64,000 nucleotides of DNA, taken from contig NZ_CM001792.1 in assembly GCF_000340475.1 (NCBI RefSeq), positions 3,062,592-3,126,591 of the forward strand, in the 5' to 3' direction. Below the pieces are notes generated by a model, which was given only the letters and a program-made list of their open reading frames with translations, ran no database searches and was not told the DNA's origin. Positions 42,499-51,872 of this stretch are shown one piece after another. How positions within the stretch are numbered: the stretch's first letter is position 1; each line of letters starts with the position of its first letter. Source of the stretch: Oceanobacillus kimchii X50 (GTDB lineage: Bacteria > Bacillota > Bacilli > Bacillales > Amphibacillaceae). Made by a program: the position numbers and the translations under genes.

Positions 42499-43245
42499 AT
42501 GAAAGACGAATTAATTACTGTAGAAAAAATATGCCTGATTGCTGGAAAAATAATGCTGATTAGTGGTGCGGAAACGCATCGTGTAGAAGATACAATGAAT
42601 CGAATTGCTCGAGCATATGGCATCACCAATCCACAAAGTTATGCTACCCCGACAGGAATTAATTTTTCGATTGATTTAGCAACGACAACTAATTTTTTAC
42701 GTATTACCAGTCGATCAACTGATTTACATAAAATTGCAGAAGTCAATCATGTCTCAAGACAAATTGTGGAAGGAACCATCTCAAAACAAGAAGCTTACAA
42801 TGAGCTTCAACATATAGAAAAGAATAAGTTAACGTTCTCACCAACTATTCAAGTTATTGCTGCCATGCTTGTTAGTGGTGGGTTTACAATGATGTTTGGG
42901 GGTTCCTGGCAGGATTTTATTCCAGCGCTTTTAGCTGGCGGAATAGGATATGCAGGAATGTTAGCTTTTGAAAAGCTCGTGGAAATTCGGTTTCTTGCTG
43001 AGTTTTTTGGTGGGTTTGTTATTGGCTTATCTTCATTTTTATTTCTATGGCTTGGTCTTGGGGAAACGATTGACAGTGTGATTATCGGTGCAGTGATGCC
43101 ACTTGTTCCGGGGCTACATATTACAAATGCAATCCGTGATTTAATGGCGGGACATCTCGTTTCTGGTGTTTCAAAAGGAATAGAAGCACTTTTAACGTCG
43201 TTTGCGATTGGTGCAGGAGTAGCTATCATGTATGCATTCTTGTAA
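42499..43245 (+). CDS. ThrE/YjjP-like threonine/serine exporter, N-terminal-domain subunit
   Basis: 248 residues. The soluble N-terminal part has the family motif LISGAETHRVEDTMNRI and ATPTGINFSI. The C-terminal half has about five membrane helices with GGIGYAGMLAFE and VMPLVPGLHITNAIRDL. This is the YjjP half of the two-part YjjPB/ThrE exporters of small amino acids or succinate in other bacteria; the substrate here is not known. The second half, a YjjB-like protein, follows 68 bases downstream, so the pair likely forms one transporter. The ribosome site is weak (GTGAGTGATG). Confidence 0.88.
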   Translation: MKDELITVEKICLIAGKIMLISGAETHRVEDTMNRIARAYGITNPQSYATPTGINFSIDLATTTNFLRITSRSTDLHKIAEVNHVSRQIVEGTISKQEAYNELQHIEKNKLTFSPTIQVIAAMLVSGGFTMMFGGSWQDFIPALLAGGIGYAGMLAFEKLVEIRFLAEFFGGFVIGLSSFLFLWLGLGETIDSVIIGAVMPLVPGLHITNAIRDLMAGHLVSGVSKGIEALLTSFAIGAGVAIMYAFL

Positions 43246-43313
43246 AGTCCATCTAATCATAGTTAACGAATGAATCCATGAATAAAAGACATAATGAAAA
43301 AGGAGACTAAAAG

Positions 43314-43751
43314 GTGATAACGCAACTAATTATGAGTTTTATAGCTGCGGCAGGATTTGGGGTTTTATTTAATGCTCCCCGTAGTGCATTAATACAATGT
43401 GGAACAATCGGAATGCTTGGTTGGATACTATACTATTCCTTAGTTCAACAAGGAATGGACGTTGTTCCTGCAACAACATTTGCAGCGATGCTCGTTGCAA
43501 TTCTAAGTCATTTATGCGCCCGCTTTTTCCAAATGCCGATTATTGTTTTTACCGTTTCTGGTATCATTCCACTTGTTCCCGGAGGAATTGCTTATAATGC
43601 GATGCTTCATTTTGTAGAAAATGATTATAATACAGCCGTACAACTGTCTGCCCAAGTTATGTTACTAGCAGGAGGAATTGCAATTGGTTTAATGTTTTCT
43701 GAAGTGTTGAACCAAATTTTGAAGAAAATCATACAGATTCAACGCACATAA
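43314..43751 (+). CDS. ThrE/YjjB-like exporter, C-terminal-domain subunit
   Basis: 145 residues, about four membrane helices. GFGVLFNAPRSALIQCG at the start and GIIPLVPGGIAYNAM are diagnostic of the YjjB/ThrE_2 family. The start is GTG 43314, seven bases after AAGGAG; no better ATG is near. It completes the transporter begun by the upstream gene and the two are probably cotranscribed. Confidence 0.88.
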   Translation: MITQLIMSFIAAAGFGVLFNAPRSALIQCGTIGMLGWILYYSLVQQGMDVVPATTFAAMLVAILSHLCARFFQMPIIVFTVSGIIPLVPGGIAYNAMLHFVENDYNTAVQLSAQVMLLAGGIAIGLMFSEVLNQILKKIIQIQRT

Positions 43752-43813
43752 TGACATACGGTGAAAAGAAGTTAGTATATTTATAGTTCATATGGTTGGT
43801 ACGTGTTTATCTT

Positions 43814-43842
43814 TTGGATTATACTGTGAAATGTCTTACAAT
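43814..43842 (+). promoter_or_regulatory. SigA-type promoter of zwf
   Basis: TTGGAT (43814-43819), 17-base spacer, TACAAT (43837-43842). This sits inside the long open frame upstream of ATG 43880, supporting the shorter gene. Confidence 0.6.
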
Positions 43843-43879
43843 GATAATATATTATGAAAAAGAATTGAGGAAATTAACG

Positions 43880-45355
43880 ATGGAACAAACTATACAGCCA
43901 AGAGCAGTTATTGTAATCTTCGGAGCAACTGGAGATTTAGCAAAGCGTAAACTATTCCCCTCCATTTATCGTTTGTACCGAAGCGGAAAATTAGATAAGC
44001 ATTTTGCAGTCATTGGTTTAGCACGCCGTCCTTGGACAGATGAAGTACTTAGAGAAAATGTGGAAACTTCCATTCAAGATGCTCTTTCTCCAGATGAGGA
44101 TTTATCCGAATTTATTTCCCATTTCTATTATAAATCATTTGATGTGACTGAAAAGGAATCGTATCAGGGACTAAATGAGATGATTCAAAACCTTGAAGGT
44201 CAATACAAAACAGAAGGAAATAGACTATTTTATTTAGCAATGGCTCCAGATTTCTTTGGTGCTATCGCAAATCAACTTAATGATTATGGATTAAAGAATA
44301 CGAATGGTTGGACTAGACTGGTAATCGAAAAGCCATTTGGTCATGATTTACCTTCTGCTAAAAAGTTAAACCAAGAATTGCAAGCAGCATTTCGTGAAGA
44401 TCAAATTTATCGTATCGACCATTATCTTGGTAAAGAAATGGTACAAAATATTGAAGTTATCCGTTTCGCGAATGGTATTTTTGAACATTTATGGAATAAT
44501 CGATTTATTTCCAACATCCAAATTACAAGTAGTGAAACGCTTGGAGTAGAGGAACGAGCACGCTACTATGATACTTCTGGTGCTACGCGAGATATGGTTC
44601 AAAATCACATGCTTCAAATGGTTGCATTACTTGCGATGGAACCTCCTATCAGTTTAACTACCGAAGAAGTACGCTCTGAAAAAATTAAAGTATTGCGCGC
44701 CTTAAGAACGATGGATTCAAACAAAGTAGATGACTATTTTATTCGTGGTCAATACGGAGCGGGTACAGTTAAAGGTAATTCTGTTATTGGTTATCAAGAT
44801 GAGGATGAACAACTCGAAAATTCTCGAACAGAAACATTCGTTGCTGGAAAACTTCTCATCGACAATTACCGTTGGGCAGGCGTTCCTTTCTATATACGTA
44901 CAGGAAAGCGTATGACAGAAAAATCAACGAAAATCGTGATTGAGTTTAAAGATATTCCAATGAATCTATACTATAAAAAAGATGATCAAAAGAACCCCAA
45001 TTTATTGGTTATTAATATTCAACCAAATGAAGGAATTACGCTTTGCTTGAATGCACGTAAATCAGGTGAAGGTGCTCTAGCAGAGCCAATTCAATTAGCA
45101 TACCATCAAAATGCCGTATCTGGAATCAATACACCAGAAGCATATGAAAAATTAATTTATGATAGCATGCTAGGCGACGCAACTAACTTTACCCATTGGG
45201 ATGAAGTTGCTTTATCTTGGCAATTTGTTGATAAAATTTTGGCAAACTGGTCTGAAAATCAACCAGAATTTCCAAATTATCGTTCTGGATCAATGGGGCC
45301 AGATGCATCCGACGAATTATTGAAAAAAGATGGTTTTCACTGGTGGCCGATCTAA
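43880..45355 (+). CDS. zwf: Glucose-6-phosphate 1-dehydrogenase
   Basis: Zwf oxidises glucose-6-phosphate to 6-phosphogluconolactone with NADP, entering the oxidative pentose phosphate pathway. 491 residues, usual length. The nucleotide fold has FGATGDLAKRKLFPS; the active site motif RIDHYLGKEMVQN carries the catalytic His. VIEKPFGHD, GVEERARYYD and RTGKRM follow. The open frame starts at 43796, but the promoter lies inside that stretch, and ATG 43880 follows GAGGAAA. It is a single-gene unit closed by a strong hairpin. No pgl or gnd gene is adjacent. Confidence 0.96.
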   Translation: MEQTIQPRAVIVIFGATGDLAKRKLFPSIYRLYRSGKLDKHFAVIGLARRPWTDEVLRENVETSIQDALSPDEDLSEFISHFYYKSFDVTEKESYQGLNEMIQNLEGQYKTEGNRLFYLAMAPDFFGAIANQLNDYGLKNTNGWTRLVIEKPFGHDLPSAKKLNQELQAAFREDQIYRIDHYLGKEMVQNIEVIRFANGIFEHLWNNRFISNIQITSSETLGVEERARYYDTSGATRDMVQNHMLQMVALLAMEPPISLTTEEVRSEKIKVLRALRTMDSNKVDDYFIRGQYGAGTVKGNSVIGYQDEDEQLENSRTETFVAGKLLIDNYRWAGVPFYIRTGKRMTEKSTKIVIEFKDIPMNLYYKKDDQKNPNLLVINIQPNEGITLCLNARKSGEGALAEPIQLAYHQNAVSGINTPEAYEKLIYDSMLGDATNFTHWDEVALSWQFVDKILANWSENQPEFPNYRSGSMGPDASDELLKKDGFHWWPI

Positions 45356-45396
45356 ACGTTCTATAATTAAGTGCGATTTTTAAAGTCGACACGTTT

Positions 45397-45467
45397 AAAA
45401 AAGGTATTGTTATTTATAGACATTACGTGGGTTTTCTACCTACTTCTATAAAACAATACCTTTTTTA
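45397..45467. terminator. Bidirectional terminator after zwf
   Basis: Arms AAAAAAGGTATTGTT and AACAATACCTTTTTT separated by a 40-base loop that extends the stem with TATAGA / TCTATA. It ends both zwf and the convergent small membrane-protein gene. Confidence 0.85.
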
Positions 45468-45785
45468 TTATTGATATATTATGTTTTCATCATCATTTTT
45501 ATCGGATTGCAAACCTGAGATGATTAGCGCTATTGCTGAAATCCAATGCATGACCATTCCAACTATTGGAATCCAAGCGATAACACTTGTAATAATACCA
45601 ATCACACTTCCTGCAATCCAACGTCCATCACGTTTTGCTAAAATAAGCGTTAAAATATGAAGTAATAGCATGACGAATAAAGGAGTCCACGCATTAGAAA
45701 AAATATAAATGCCACCGATAAGAGGAATACCTAATAAAGCTTCTGCCACCCCTGTTACCCACTGCATAATTCTAGATATTGACAT
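45468..45785 (-). CDS. Small integral membrane protein, 105 aa
   Basis: The protein has about three or four membrane helices (GVAEALLGIPLIGGIYIF, LFVMLLLHILTLILA, WIAGSVIGIITSVIAWIP, HWISAIALIISGL) and an acidic Asp/Asn-rich tail. Start ATG 45785 follows AGGGGGAT. It resembles short uncharacterised membrane proteins common in Bacillaceae; no function can be assigned. Single-gene unit convergent with zwf. Confidence 0.75.
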   Translation of the reverse strand: MSISRIMQWVTGVAEALLGIPLIGGIYIFSNAWTPLFVMLLLHILTLILAKRDGRWIAGSVIGIITSVIAWIPIVGMVMHWISAIALIISGLQSDKNDDENIIYQ

Positions 45786-46155
45786 ATCTGATCCCCCCTC
45801 TACAGTAAAATTTCTTTTAAAAATATCATACCCGGTTTATTTAAAAATCATGTATAATCTTGCTGAATTTTAATCTAAGAAATAGTATTTTATTTACCAT
45901 GAATCCATCAAAATAATGTGTTTATATTACTAACTTACGCTACATTACTGGATTATGGGAAACATAAATCCTTTTTATTTTAACCTTAATTTAGTGGCCC
46001 TAAGTAGCATAATGAGATTATGACTTGATTTCCAACTTATATCACTCCCTGAAATCCAAAAAACCGTATGGCTAAGGTACCATTCGAGCTGTAAGTAAGA
46101 ATTTATCCTACCTGCATATACGAATCCTTATCCCATACGGTTTCATTTATTTATT
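45786..46155. other. Intergenic region before the efflux operon end
   Basis: No gene is seen. The right side is filled by the terminator of the RND pump (46058-46143). The left 270 bases are AT-rich and hold the promoter of the small membrane protein, without a clear consensus. Confidence 0.5.
46058..46143 (-). terminator. Terminator of the RND efflux operon
   Basis: Arms AAACCGTATGG (46061-46071) and CCATACGGTTT (46133-46143) with further TAAGG / CCTTA pairing inside the loop. The minus strand then reads TTTTTT. Confidence 0.75.
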
Positions 46156-49100
46156 CTATGCTTCTTTCTTTTTTCTTCTAAATTTCGCTGTTATATTATC
46201 AAATATTAAGTAGATAACAGGGACAAAGAATAAAGTAAAGAAGCTAGATACTGTTAGTCCAAATATAATTGTAACTGCGAGTGGTTGTTGTAATTCGGCT
46301 CCTTCTCCAATTCCTAAGCCTAAAGGTACCATGGCTAAAATAGTAGTTAAAGTCGTCATTAGAATTGGACGTAGTCGAGTTTTACCTGCTTCGATAATTG
46401 ATTCTAAGCGATCTGTTCCTCGTCTGCGTAAAATATTTATATAGTCGACAAGTACAATCGAATTATTCACCACTATACCGGCGAGCATAATTACACCGAT
46501 AAACGCTGGAATGCTTAATGATAATCCTGTAATCCAAAGTCCGCCAATAACTCCAATAATAGTTGTAGGTAAAGCAAACATTATGATAAATGGCTGCAAT
46601 AGATTTTCAAATTGGATTGCCATGACTGCATATACTAGGAATATGGAGAATACTAATGCAATCGCTAATTCTGCAAATGCTTCTTCCATATCTGCAGCTT
46701 GACCTCCAATTGAATAGCTATATCCTTCTGGAAAATGCATACCATCTAATGTAGCTTCTACATCAGCTACAACACTTCCTAAATCTCGATCTACAATATC
46801 AGAAGTGACATTCATCTGTGGTTGTTGATTTTCTCTTAATAATGATTCTGGCCCTTGTTCTTGTTCTAATTCAACCAATTCATCCAATGGAACTTCCGCA
46901 CCTGTTGGTGATTGAATAGACATATCTTGTAAATCATTAATGGTGCTTTTTACTTCTTCAGGATATACTAGGGTTACATCCATTTCTTGTCCATCTTCAC
47001 GATATTGTGTTACCACTTGTCCAGAGAATTTCATTTGGATTTGGCTGCTTACTTGGTCTGAAGTAAGTCCATAACTACTTGCAACTGCATCATCTACTGT
47101 AATTGTCATTTGTGGTATACCCTCTGAAGCAGCAGTAGAAGCATTGAATATTCCATCGATTTGATTGATTTCCTGAAGTACTTCTTCGGATAAATCAGTT
47201 AACACTTCATGTTCTTGTCCATTTAATTGGATCGTAATCGGGTCTCCCATTTGCATACCGCCGTCCATTGCACTTGCTACAATTTCAGCACCAGCAATAT
47301 GCTGTAACTTTTCATCAATTTCTTGAACAATTTGTGTCGTCGTCTGGTCACGTTCTGAAGCTGGAATCATCTGAATCGTATACGTCGCCTGGTTCCCAGA
47401 TCCAAAACCTGTAGCTCCGACAGTGACATAGCTTGTTTCTATATATTCATTATACTCACTTAGTATTTCGTTTACTTGATCAGAAATAGTTTGTGTATAA
47501 GCTAGACTACTACCTGGTGCAGTCTCAACCGTGATTTGTGCCTGTCCTTGATCGGAAGACGGCATAAATTCAGCACCCATCCGTGGGATTAAAGCAAGAC
47601 TCCCTGCTATCGCAAGAATTACTAAGAGTACTGTCGTTTTTCTAAATTTCAATGCCCGACTTAGACCACCACTATAAAGATTTCGCAGCCAATCAAGAAA
47701 ACGATCAAACCAATACCTTCTACCTTTGTCCTCCATTGCCTTCGATAAAAGTTTAGAGGACAACATAGGAACTAATGTAATTGCAACAACAAGTGATGCA
47801 ATTAATGAGAATGCAACTGCTAACGCTAATGGAGCGAATAGGTCCGCAGATAAACCTTCTACAAATATAATTGGTAAAAAGACAACTAAAGTAGTTGTTG
47901 TAGAAGCAATAACTGCTGGTGCTAATTCAGATGCACCTTTTGTTGCAGCATCGAACAGATTATATCCCCGTCTTTTGTATGAATAGATATTTTCTAAGAT
48001 AATGATCGAACTATCTACCATCATTCCAATTCCGAGTGCTAATCCACCTAATGTTAAAACATTTAATGTTTGACCAGTAAAATACATTAATGCAAAAGTA
48101 GAGATAAGCGCAATTGGAATCGATAATCCGATAACGATTGTAGCTCGGAAACTTTTCAAGAATAATAAAAGAATGAGAAAAGCAATCGCTCCACCAATTA
48201 AGATATTATTTATTACAGAGTCAATCGACATTTCAATAAAATCAGAGGTATCAATTACTGTTTTTAAGTTAGCTCCTTCTGGAAGGTCCCCCATTAAATC
48301 TTCCATGGAAGATTGTATATTACTCGCTACTTCTACTGTATTTGCATCGGTTTGTTTCATTACCGACAACACAATAGCCGGTTCTCCATCCACTAAAGTA
48401 TCGGAACTTCTATCTTTAAAATCATCATTTACTGTCGCTACATCCGATACTTGAATAACACTACCAGCTTCCGTTTGAATCCGTGTTTCTTCAATATCAT
48501 TTAACGATTCAAATTGTCCTGTTACTCGTAATTGCAGATCTTGAGTCCCTTGTTCTACCGTTCCAACAGAACTAGAATTATTGGACTCTGAGATGGCTTG
48601 CATGACCGATTGGGAAGTAATTCCATACTGCTTCATACGAGCTTCATCTAGTTCAACTTGAATCTCTCGTTCTAATCCTCCTTCAACCGATACAGAAGCA
48701 ACGCCTTCTTGTCTTTCAAAATAAGGTACAACTTGTTCGTTGGCGATTTCGGTTAATTCGGCTGTATCTCCACCAGTTAGACCTAAATAAACCACTGGCA
48801 TAGCTTCTGGGCTAAAACGGAGAATATTCGGTTCACCAGCTTGATCAGGTAACATACCTTTTACCTGATCCACTTGCTCTCGAACATCTAATAAGGCTTG
48901 ATCTAAATCTGTGCCATTTTGAAACATCATCATTACCATCGATGATCCTGATTGAGACTGAGATTGTACAGTATCAATTCCCTCCACGGAACTTACAGAT
49001 GATTCAATTGGCCTACTAATTAAATTTTCGACATCTTCAGGAGCAGCATCTTGATAATTCGTTGCGACAACAGCTACTGGTAAATCAATCTCAGGAAAAA

Positions 49101-49206
49101 GATCTACAGCTAGGTTTCTCAATGAGACAACGCCTAAAGCAATGATTGCTAAAACAACCATAATTACTCCAATTGGTCGTTTTACGGATGTATTTACAAG
49201 CTTCAA
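46156..49206 (-). CDS. swrC: RND-family multidrug/surfactant efflux pump (SwrC/AcrB-like)
   Basis: This inner-membrane proton antiporter, 1016 residues, has twelve helices and two large extracytoplasmic loops. The opening VKRPIGVIMVVLAIIALG and VDLFPEIDLPVAVV, then GGLALGIGMMVDSSIIILENIY (helix 4 proton relay) and VMLAGIVVNNSIVLVDYIN in the second half are the RND signature. B. subtilis SwrC (YerP), about 1065 residues, is the closest known type; it gives surfactin self-resistance and supports swarming. The start is TTG 49206, after AAGGAG; no ATG fits. It follows its adaptor lipoprotein with a three-base gap. Confidence 0.9.
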   Translation of the reverse strand: MKLVNTSVKRPIGVIMVVLAIIALGVVSLRNLAVDLFPEIDLPVAVVATNYQDAAPEDVENLISRPIESSVSSVEGIDTVQSQSQSGSSMVMMMFQNGTDLDQALLDVREQVDQVKGMLPDQAGEPNILRFSPEAMPVVYLGLTGGDTAELTEIANEQVVPYFERQEGVASVSVEGGLEREIQVELDEARMKQYGITSQSVMQAISESNNSSSVGTVEQGTQDLQLRVTGQFESLNDIEETRIQTEAGSVIQVSDVATVNDDFKDRSSDTLVDGEPAIVLSVMKQTDANTVEVASNIQSSMEDLMGDLPEGANLKTVIDTSDFIEMSIDSVINNILIGGAIAFLILLLFLKSFRATIVIGLSIPIALISTFALMYFTGQTLNVLTLGGLALGIGMMVDSSIIILENIYSYKRRGYNLFDAATKGASELAPAVIASTTTTLVVFLPIIFVEGLSADLFAPLALAVAFSLIASLVVAITLVPMLSSKLLSKAMEDKGRRYWFDRFLDWLRNLYSGGLSRALKFRKTTVLLVILAIAGSLALIPRMGAEFMPSSDQGQAQITVETAPGSSLAYTQTISDQVNEILSEYNEYIETSYVTVGATGFGSGNQATYTIQMIPASERDQTTTQIVQEIDEKLQHIAGAEIVASAMDGGMQMGDPITIQLNGQEHEVLTDLSEEVLQEINQIDGIFNASTAASEGIPQMTITVDDAVASSYGLTSDQVSSQIQMKFSGQVVTQYREDGQEMDVTLVYPEEVKSTINDLQDMSIQSPTGAEVPLDELVELEQEQGPESLLRENQQPQMNVTSDIVDRDLGSVVADVEATLDGMHFPEGYSYSIGGQAADMEEAFAELAIALVFSIFLVYAVMAIQFENLLQPFIIMFALPTTIIGVIGGLWITGLSLSIPAFIGVIMLAGIVVNNSIVLVDYINILRRRGTDRLESIIEAGKTRLRPILMTTLTTILAMVPLGLGIGEGAELQQPLAVTIIFGLTVSSFFTLFFVPVIYLIFDNITAKFRRKKKEA

Positions 49207-49209
49207 GAT

Positions 49210-50073
49210 CTATTCTCCTTTCACTACTTCTACAGAATCTCCATCCTGTAAGGTTAATTGACCAGATGTAACGATTTCATCTCCTGGCTCTAATTCACCT
49301 TCAACCGCGGTTTTTTGAGATTGCATTTCATTCACGGTTACTTTTTTTCTTTCTACTTGATTATCTACTACGATATAAACATAGGATTCATTATTTTCTT
49401 CTACTACTGAGGCAGTAGGAACAAGCAGTGAATCAGAAATAACCGTCTCTGGAATGGCTAAAGCCGCCACTGTACCAGTAAGTATATCTTGATCTTCTTC
49501 ATCATCTATTGTAGCTACAACTGGGTATAACCCAGTATCATCTGGCATGGCATCAATTTGTGTAATAGTTGCTTCAAATTCATTTCCATTAATTGTTGCT
49601 GTAAAAGTATCATCCTTATTTATTAATTCTAAAATTCTCGCAGTTGCAGTGAATTGCAATTTCCAAGATGATGTATCTGCGATTATGGCAAATGGTTCTT
49701 CCGGATTTATAATTTCGCCTTCCTCAGCTTGGACTTGCATTAATTCCCCATCTGATGAAGCATAGATCGTTTGTGTACCAGCAGGAGTTGCAACGGTAGC
49801 AATTTTGTCGTCTTCCTCTACATTCGCTCCACTCTCTACATCTAGCGTTTCAACTTCACCTGGTTGTTCTACCGTGATCGGTGTTGTTTTATTAGGCTCT
49901 ACACGACCAGAAATGGTTCGATCAATACTTAAATTCCCTTCTTCAATCTCGGCTGTTTCTACCGACACAACGCGATCTTCTTCTTCTTGATTATCGCTCT
50001 CGTCTTCTTCAGAGCATGCTACAAGTATAAATACTAAAAAGATAGCTCCTAAAAATAGTGATGCTTTTCTCAT
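49210..50073 (-). CDS. Lipoprotein membrane-fusion adaptor of the RND pump
   Basis: 287 residues. A lipoprotein signal (FLGAIFLVFILVAC) is followed by an acidic Glu/Asp stretch, a lipoyl/barrel-sandwich hairpin region (TISGRVEPNKTTPITVEQPG, VATPAGTQTIYASSDGELM), a beta-barrel, and the C-terminal membrane-proximal domain with VNEMQSQKTAVEGELEPGDEIVTSG. This is the HlyD/MexA-like plan shortened for a Gram-positive bacterium: there is almost no alpha-helical hairpin. GTG 50094 also opens the frame, but ATG 50073 has AAGGAG at the right distance. It is the first gene of the two-gene efflux operon. Confidence 0.88.
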   Translation of the reverse strand: MRKASLFLGAIFLVFILVACSEEDESDNQEEEDRVVSVETAEIEEGNLSIDRTISGRVEPNKTTPITVEQPGEVETLDVESGANVEEDDKIATVATPAGTQTIYASSDGELMQVQAEEGEIINPEEPFAIIADTSSWKLQFTATARILELINKDDTFTATINGNEFEATITQIDAMPDDTGLYPVVATIDDEEDQDILTGTVAALAIPETVISDSLLVPTASVVEENNESYVYIVVDNQVERKKVTVNEMQSQKTAVEGELEPGDEIVTSGQLTLQDGDSVEVVKGE

Positions 50074-50148
50074 GTTAATCTCCTTTCCATTCACGCTTTT
50101 TTATCTAAAAAATGATTCCATTCTCCCAATAGTTTATTCTAATAGTTT

Positions 50149-50168
50149 GGATACTATTTTAGTATACC
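50149..50168 (-). promoter_or_regulatory. Operator-like inverted repeat upstream of the efflux operon
   Basis: GGATACT-ATTTT-AGTATACC, about 75 bases before the adaptor start. Efflux operons are often controlled by TetR- or MarR-type repressors at such sites, but no regulator gene is adjacent. Confidence 0.35.
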
Positions 50169-50556
50169 GACCAAGGATAGACCTCGCAAATTCAACGGCA
50201 GATTAACGACCTTTTAATTTTAAATTTCAGTTAACACCTTTTTCACCTCTTCAATTATACGAATATACGTAAAACATTCGTCAATTAATGAGTATAACCG
50301 AGCATTTGCTTCAAAATATATAGGATTTATGGTTCTTATTACTCTAGGGAGAAATAACTTATGTATTTCACGAGATATCGTGTTTTAATCCATTTGAGCC
50401 AATTTTAACAATTCGATACAATAAATGAATGTAAACGCAATGAGTTATCAAGCGGTATAAAATCCCTCAGATCAAAGTTTGAATAACTTCCTTATTGGAT
50501 TCTTCTTACATATTTCGTATGTAACTTGAATACGTTCTCAATTTATTATTTCACTA

Positions 50557-50583
50557 TTGACAAATTTCATTCTTTTCTAATAA
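50557..50583 (+). promoter_or_regulatory. Candidate promoter of the betaine-importer operon
   Basis: A perfect TTGACA (50557-50562) with TAATAA (50578-50583) at 15 bases. The spacing is short, and the leader to ATG 50779 would be about 190 bases. Confidence 0.35.
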
Positions 50584-50778
50584 AAATGCCGTTCATCTTT
50601 TCATCAACACATAAGAACTGACAGATTAATTAGGAAGCTACCAATTTTTCATTATAGTGTTATGAACTAAGGAGAGTCACATCGGATATTAGTCAGTTAG
50701 ATCTAGAGTTGGCTATTCATAATGTTTAGCCAATTTTTATACGTTTACTTAAAAATAATTAAAAGGGGACATAGAAAA

Positions 50779-51780
50779 ATGAAAAAAAAGCTCTTATTAC
50801 TGATGGCTGCTGTTGTACTATTACTTGCTGCCTGTGGAGATTCTTCAAGCGACAGTGAAAGTGAAATCGATACGATCGTTTTAGCTGATGCAGGTTGGGA
50901 TAGTATTAAAGTACATAACAGTATTGCCCAAAGAATTATCGAAGAAGGATATGACTACAATACAGATGTTACATCTGGTTCAACAGCTGCGACCGTGCAA
51001 GGTTTACGTGATGGAGATATCAATGTATATACAGAAGTTTGGACAGATAATATTAAAGAATTATATGAAGAGTCCATTGAATCTGGTGATATCGAACAAC
51101 TTTCTGTAAACTTTGATGATAATGTACAAGGACTTTATGTACCGTCTTATGTAATCGAAGGTGATCCAGATAGAGGAATTGAACCGCTTGCTCCTGACCT
51201 TGAAACAGTGGAAGATTTAAAGAAATATCCAGAAGTTTTCCAAGACCCGGAGGATCCTTCCAAAGGACGTCTAATCAACGCTCCGAGTGGTTGGGCTGTA
51301 GAACAAGCGATTAATGAAAAATTTGAAACATATGGTTTGGGAGAGACATTTAATAACTTTGGACCTGGTTCCGATGCTGCAATCATTGCAGATTTAGCAA
51401 GTGCATATGAAGCAGGAGAAGGTTGGGTTGGTTACTACTGGTCCCCAACTGCAATTACTGCAAAATACGATTTAACGTTACTAAAAGAAGATCCATATGA
51501 TGAAGAGCAATGGAACGAAGATAAAAGCACAGAATTCCCTCCAAATGATGTAGTTATAGCTGTTCATAAAGATTTCCCTGAACAAGCTCCGGAAGTAACG
51601 GAATTCTTGAAGAACTATGAAACAAGCAGTGCACTAACGGAAGAAGCATTAAATTATATGGAAGAAAACGGTGCATCACCTGAGGAAGCAGCTGAATGGT
51701 GGATGAAAGAACATGAAGATATTTGGTCAAGCTGGGTTCCTGAAGATGTAGCGACTGCAGTACAAGAATCATTACAATAA
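50779..51780 (+). CDS. Glycine betaine/proline-type substrate-binding lipoprotein (OpuAC-like)
   Basis: 333 residues. The lipobox LLLAAC gives a lipid-anchored extracellular protein. VLADAGWDSIKVHNSIAQRI, TSGSTAATVQGLRDGDINVY and VYTEVWTDN are the OpuAC-family (PF04069-type) pattern; GWVGYYWSPTAI includes aromatic residues that could build the betaine-binding cage. The frame opens at 50722, but ATG 50779 after AAGGGGA is right for a lipoprotein signal. In B. subtilis opuA the order is ATPase, permease, binding protein; here the binding protein comes first. A stem-loop between this gene and the permease may keep its mRNA level higher. Substrate inferred by family; choline or other quaternary amines are possible. 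Confidence 0.88.
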   Translation: MKKKLLLLMAAVVLLLAACGDSSSDSESEIDTIVLADAGWDSIKVHNSIAQRIIEEGYDYNTDVTSGSTAATVQGLRDGDINVYTEVWTDNIKELYEESIESGDIEQLSVNFDDNVQGLYVPSYVIEGDPDRGIEPLAPDLETVEDLKKYPEVFQDPEDPSKGRLINAPSGWAVEQAINEKFETYGLGETFNNFGPGSDAAIIADLASAYEAGEGWVGYYWSPTAITAKYDLTLLKEDPYDEEQWNEDKSTEFPPNDVVIAVHKDFPEQAPEVTEFLKNYETSSALTEEALNYMEENGASPEEAAEWWMKEHEDIWSSWVPEDVATAVQESLQ

Positions 51781-51786
51781 TTCATG

Positions 51787-51813
51787 GAGCAGCTTGCCAT
51801 TTGGTTGGCTGCT
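51787..51813 (+). terminator. Stem-loop between binding-protein and permease genes
   Basis: GAGCAGC / GCTGCTC with a 13-base loop that can pair further. Followed by TTCCTATTTTA. Probably a partial terminator or an mRNA 3'-end stabiliser that sets the ratio of binding protein to transporter. Confidence 0.5.
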
Positions 51814-51872
51814 CTTCCTATTTTAAAAAATGAAAGAGAGGTGTAGAACTGCTTGTAGCAGTATCGACGCTT

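Larger units (their letters stand above)
50074..50778. other. Intergenic region between efflux and betaine-importer operons
   Basis: About 700 bases with no gene. It holds an inverted repeat near the efflux start (50149-50168) and a -35-like TTGACA at 50557. The middle, 50200-50550, is AT-rich and shows nothing I can name. Confidence 0.5.

Noticed and set aside
43796..43879. N-terminal extension of zwf
   Set aside because: The zwf promoter lies inside this stretch and the conserved protein starts at ATG 43880 after GAGGAAA.
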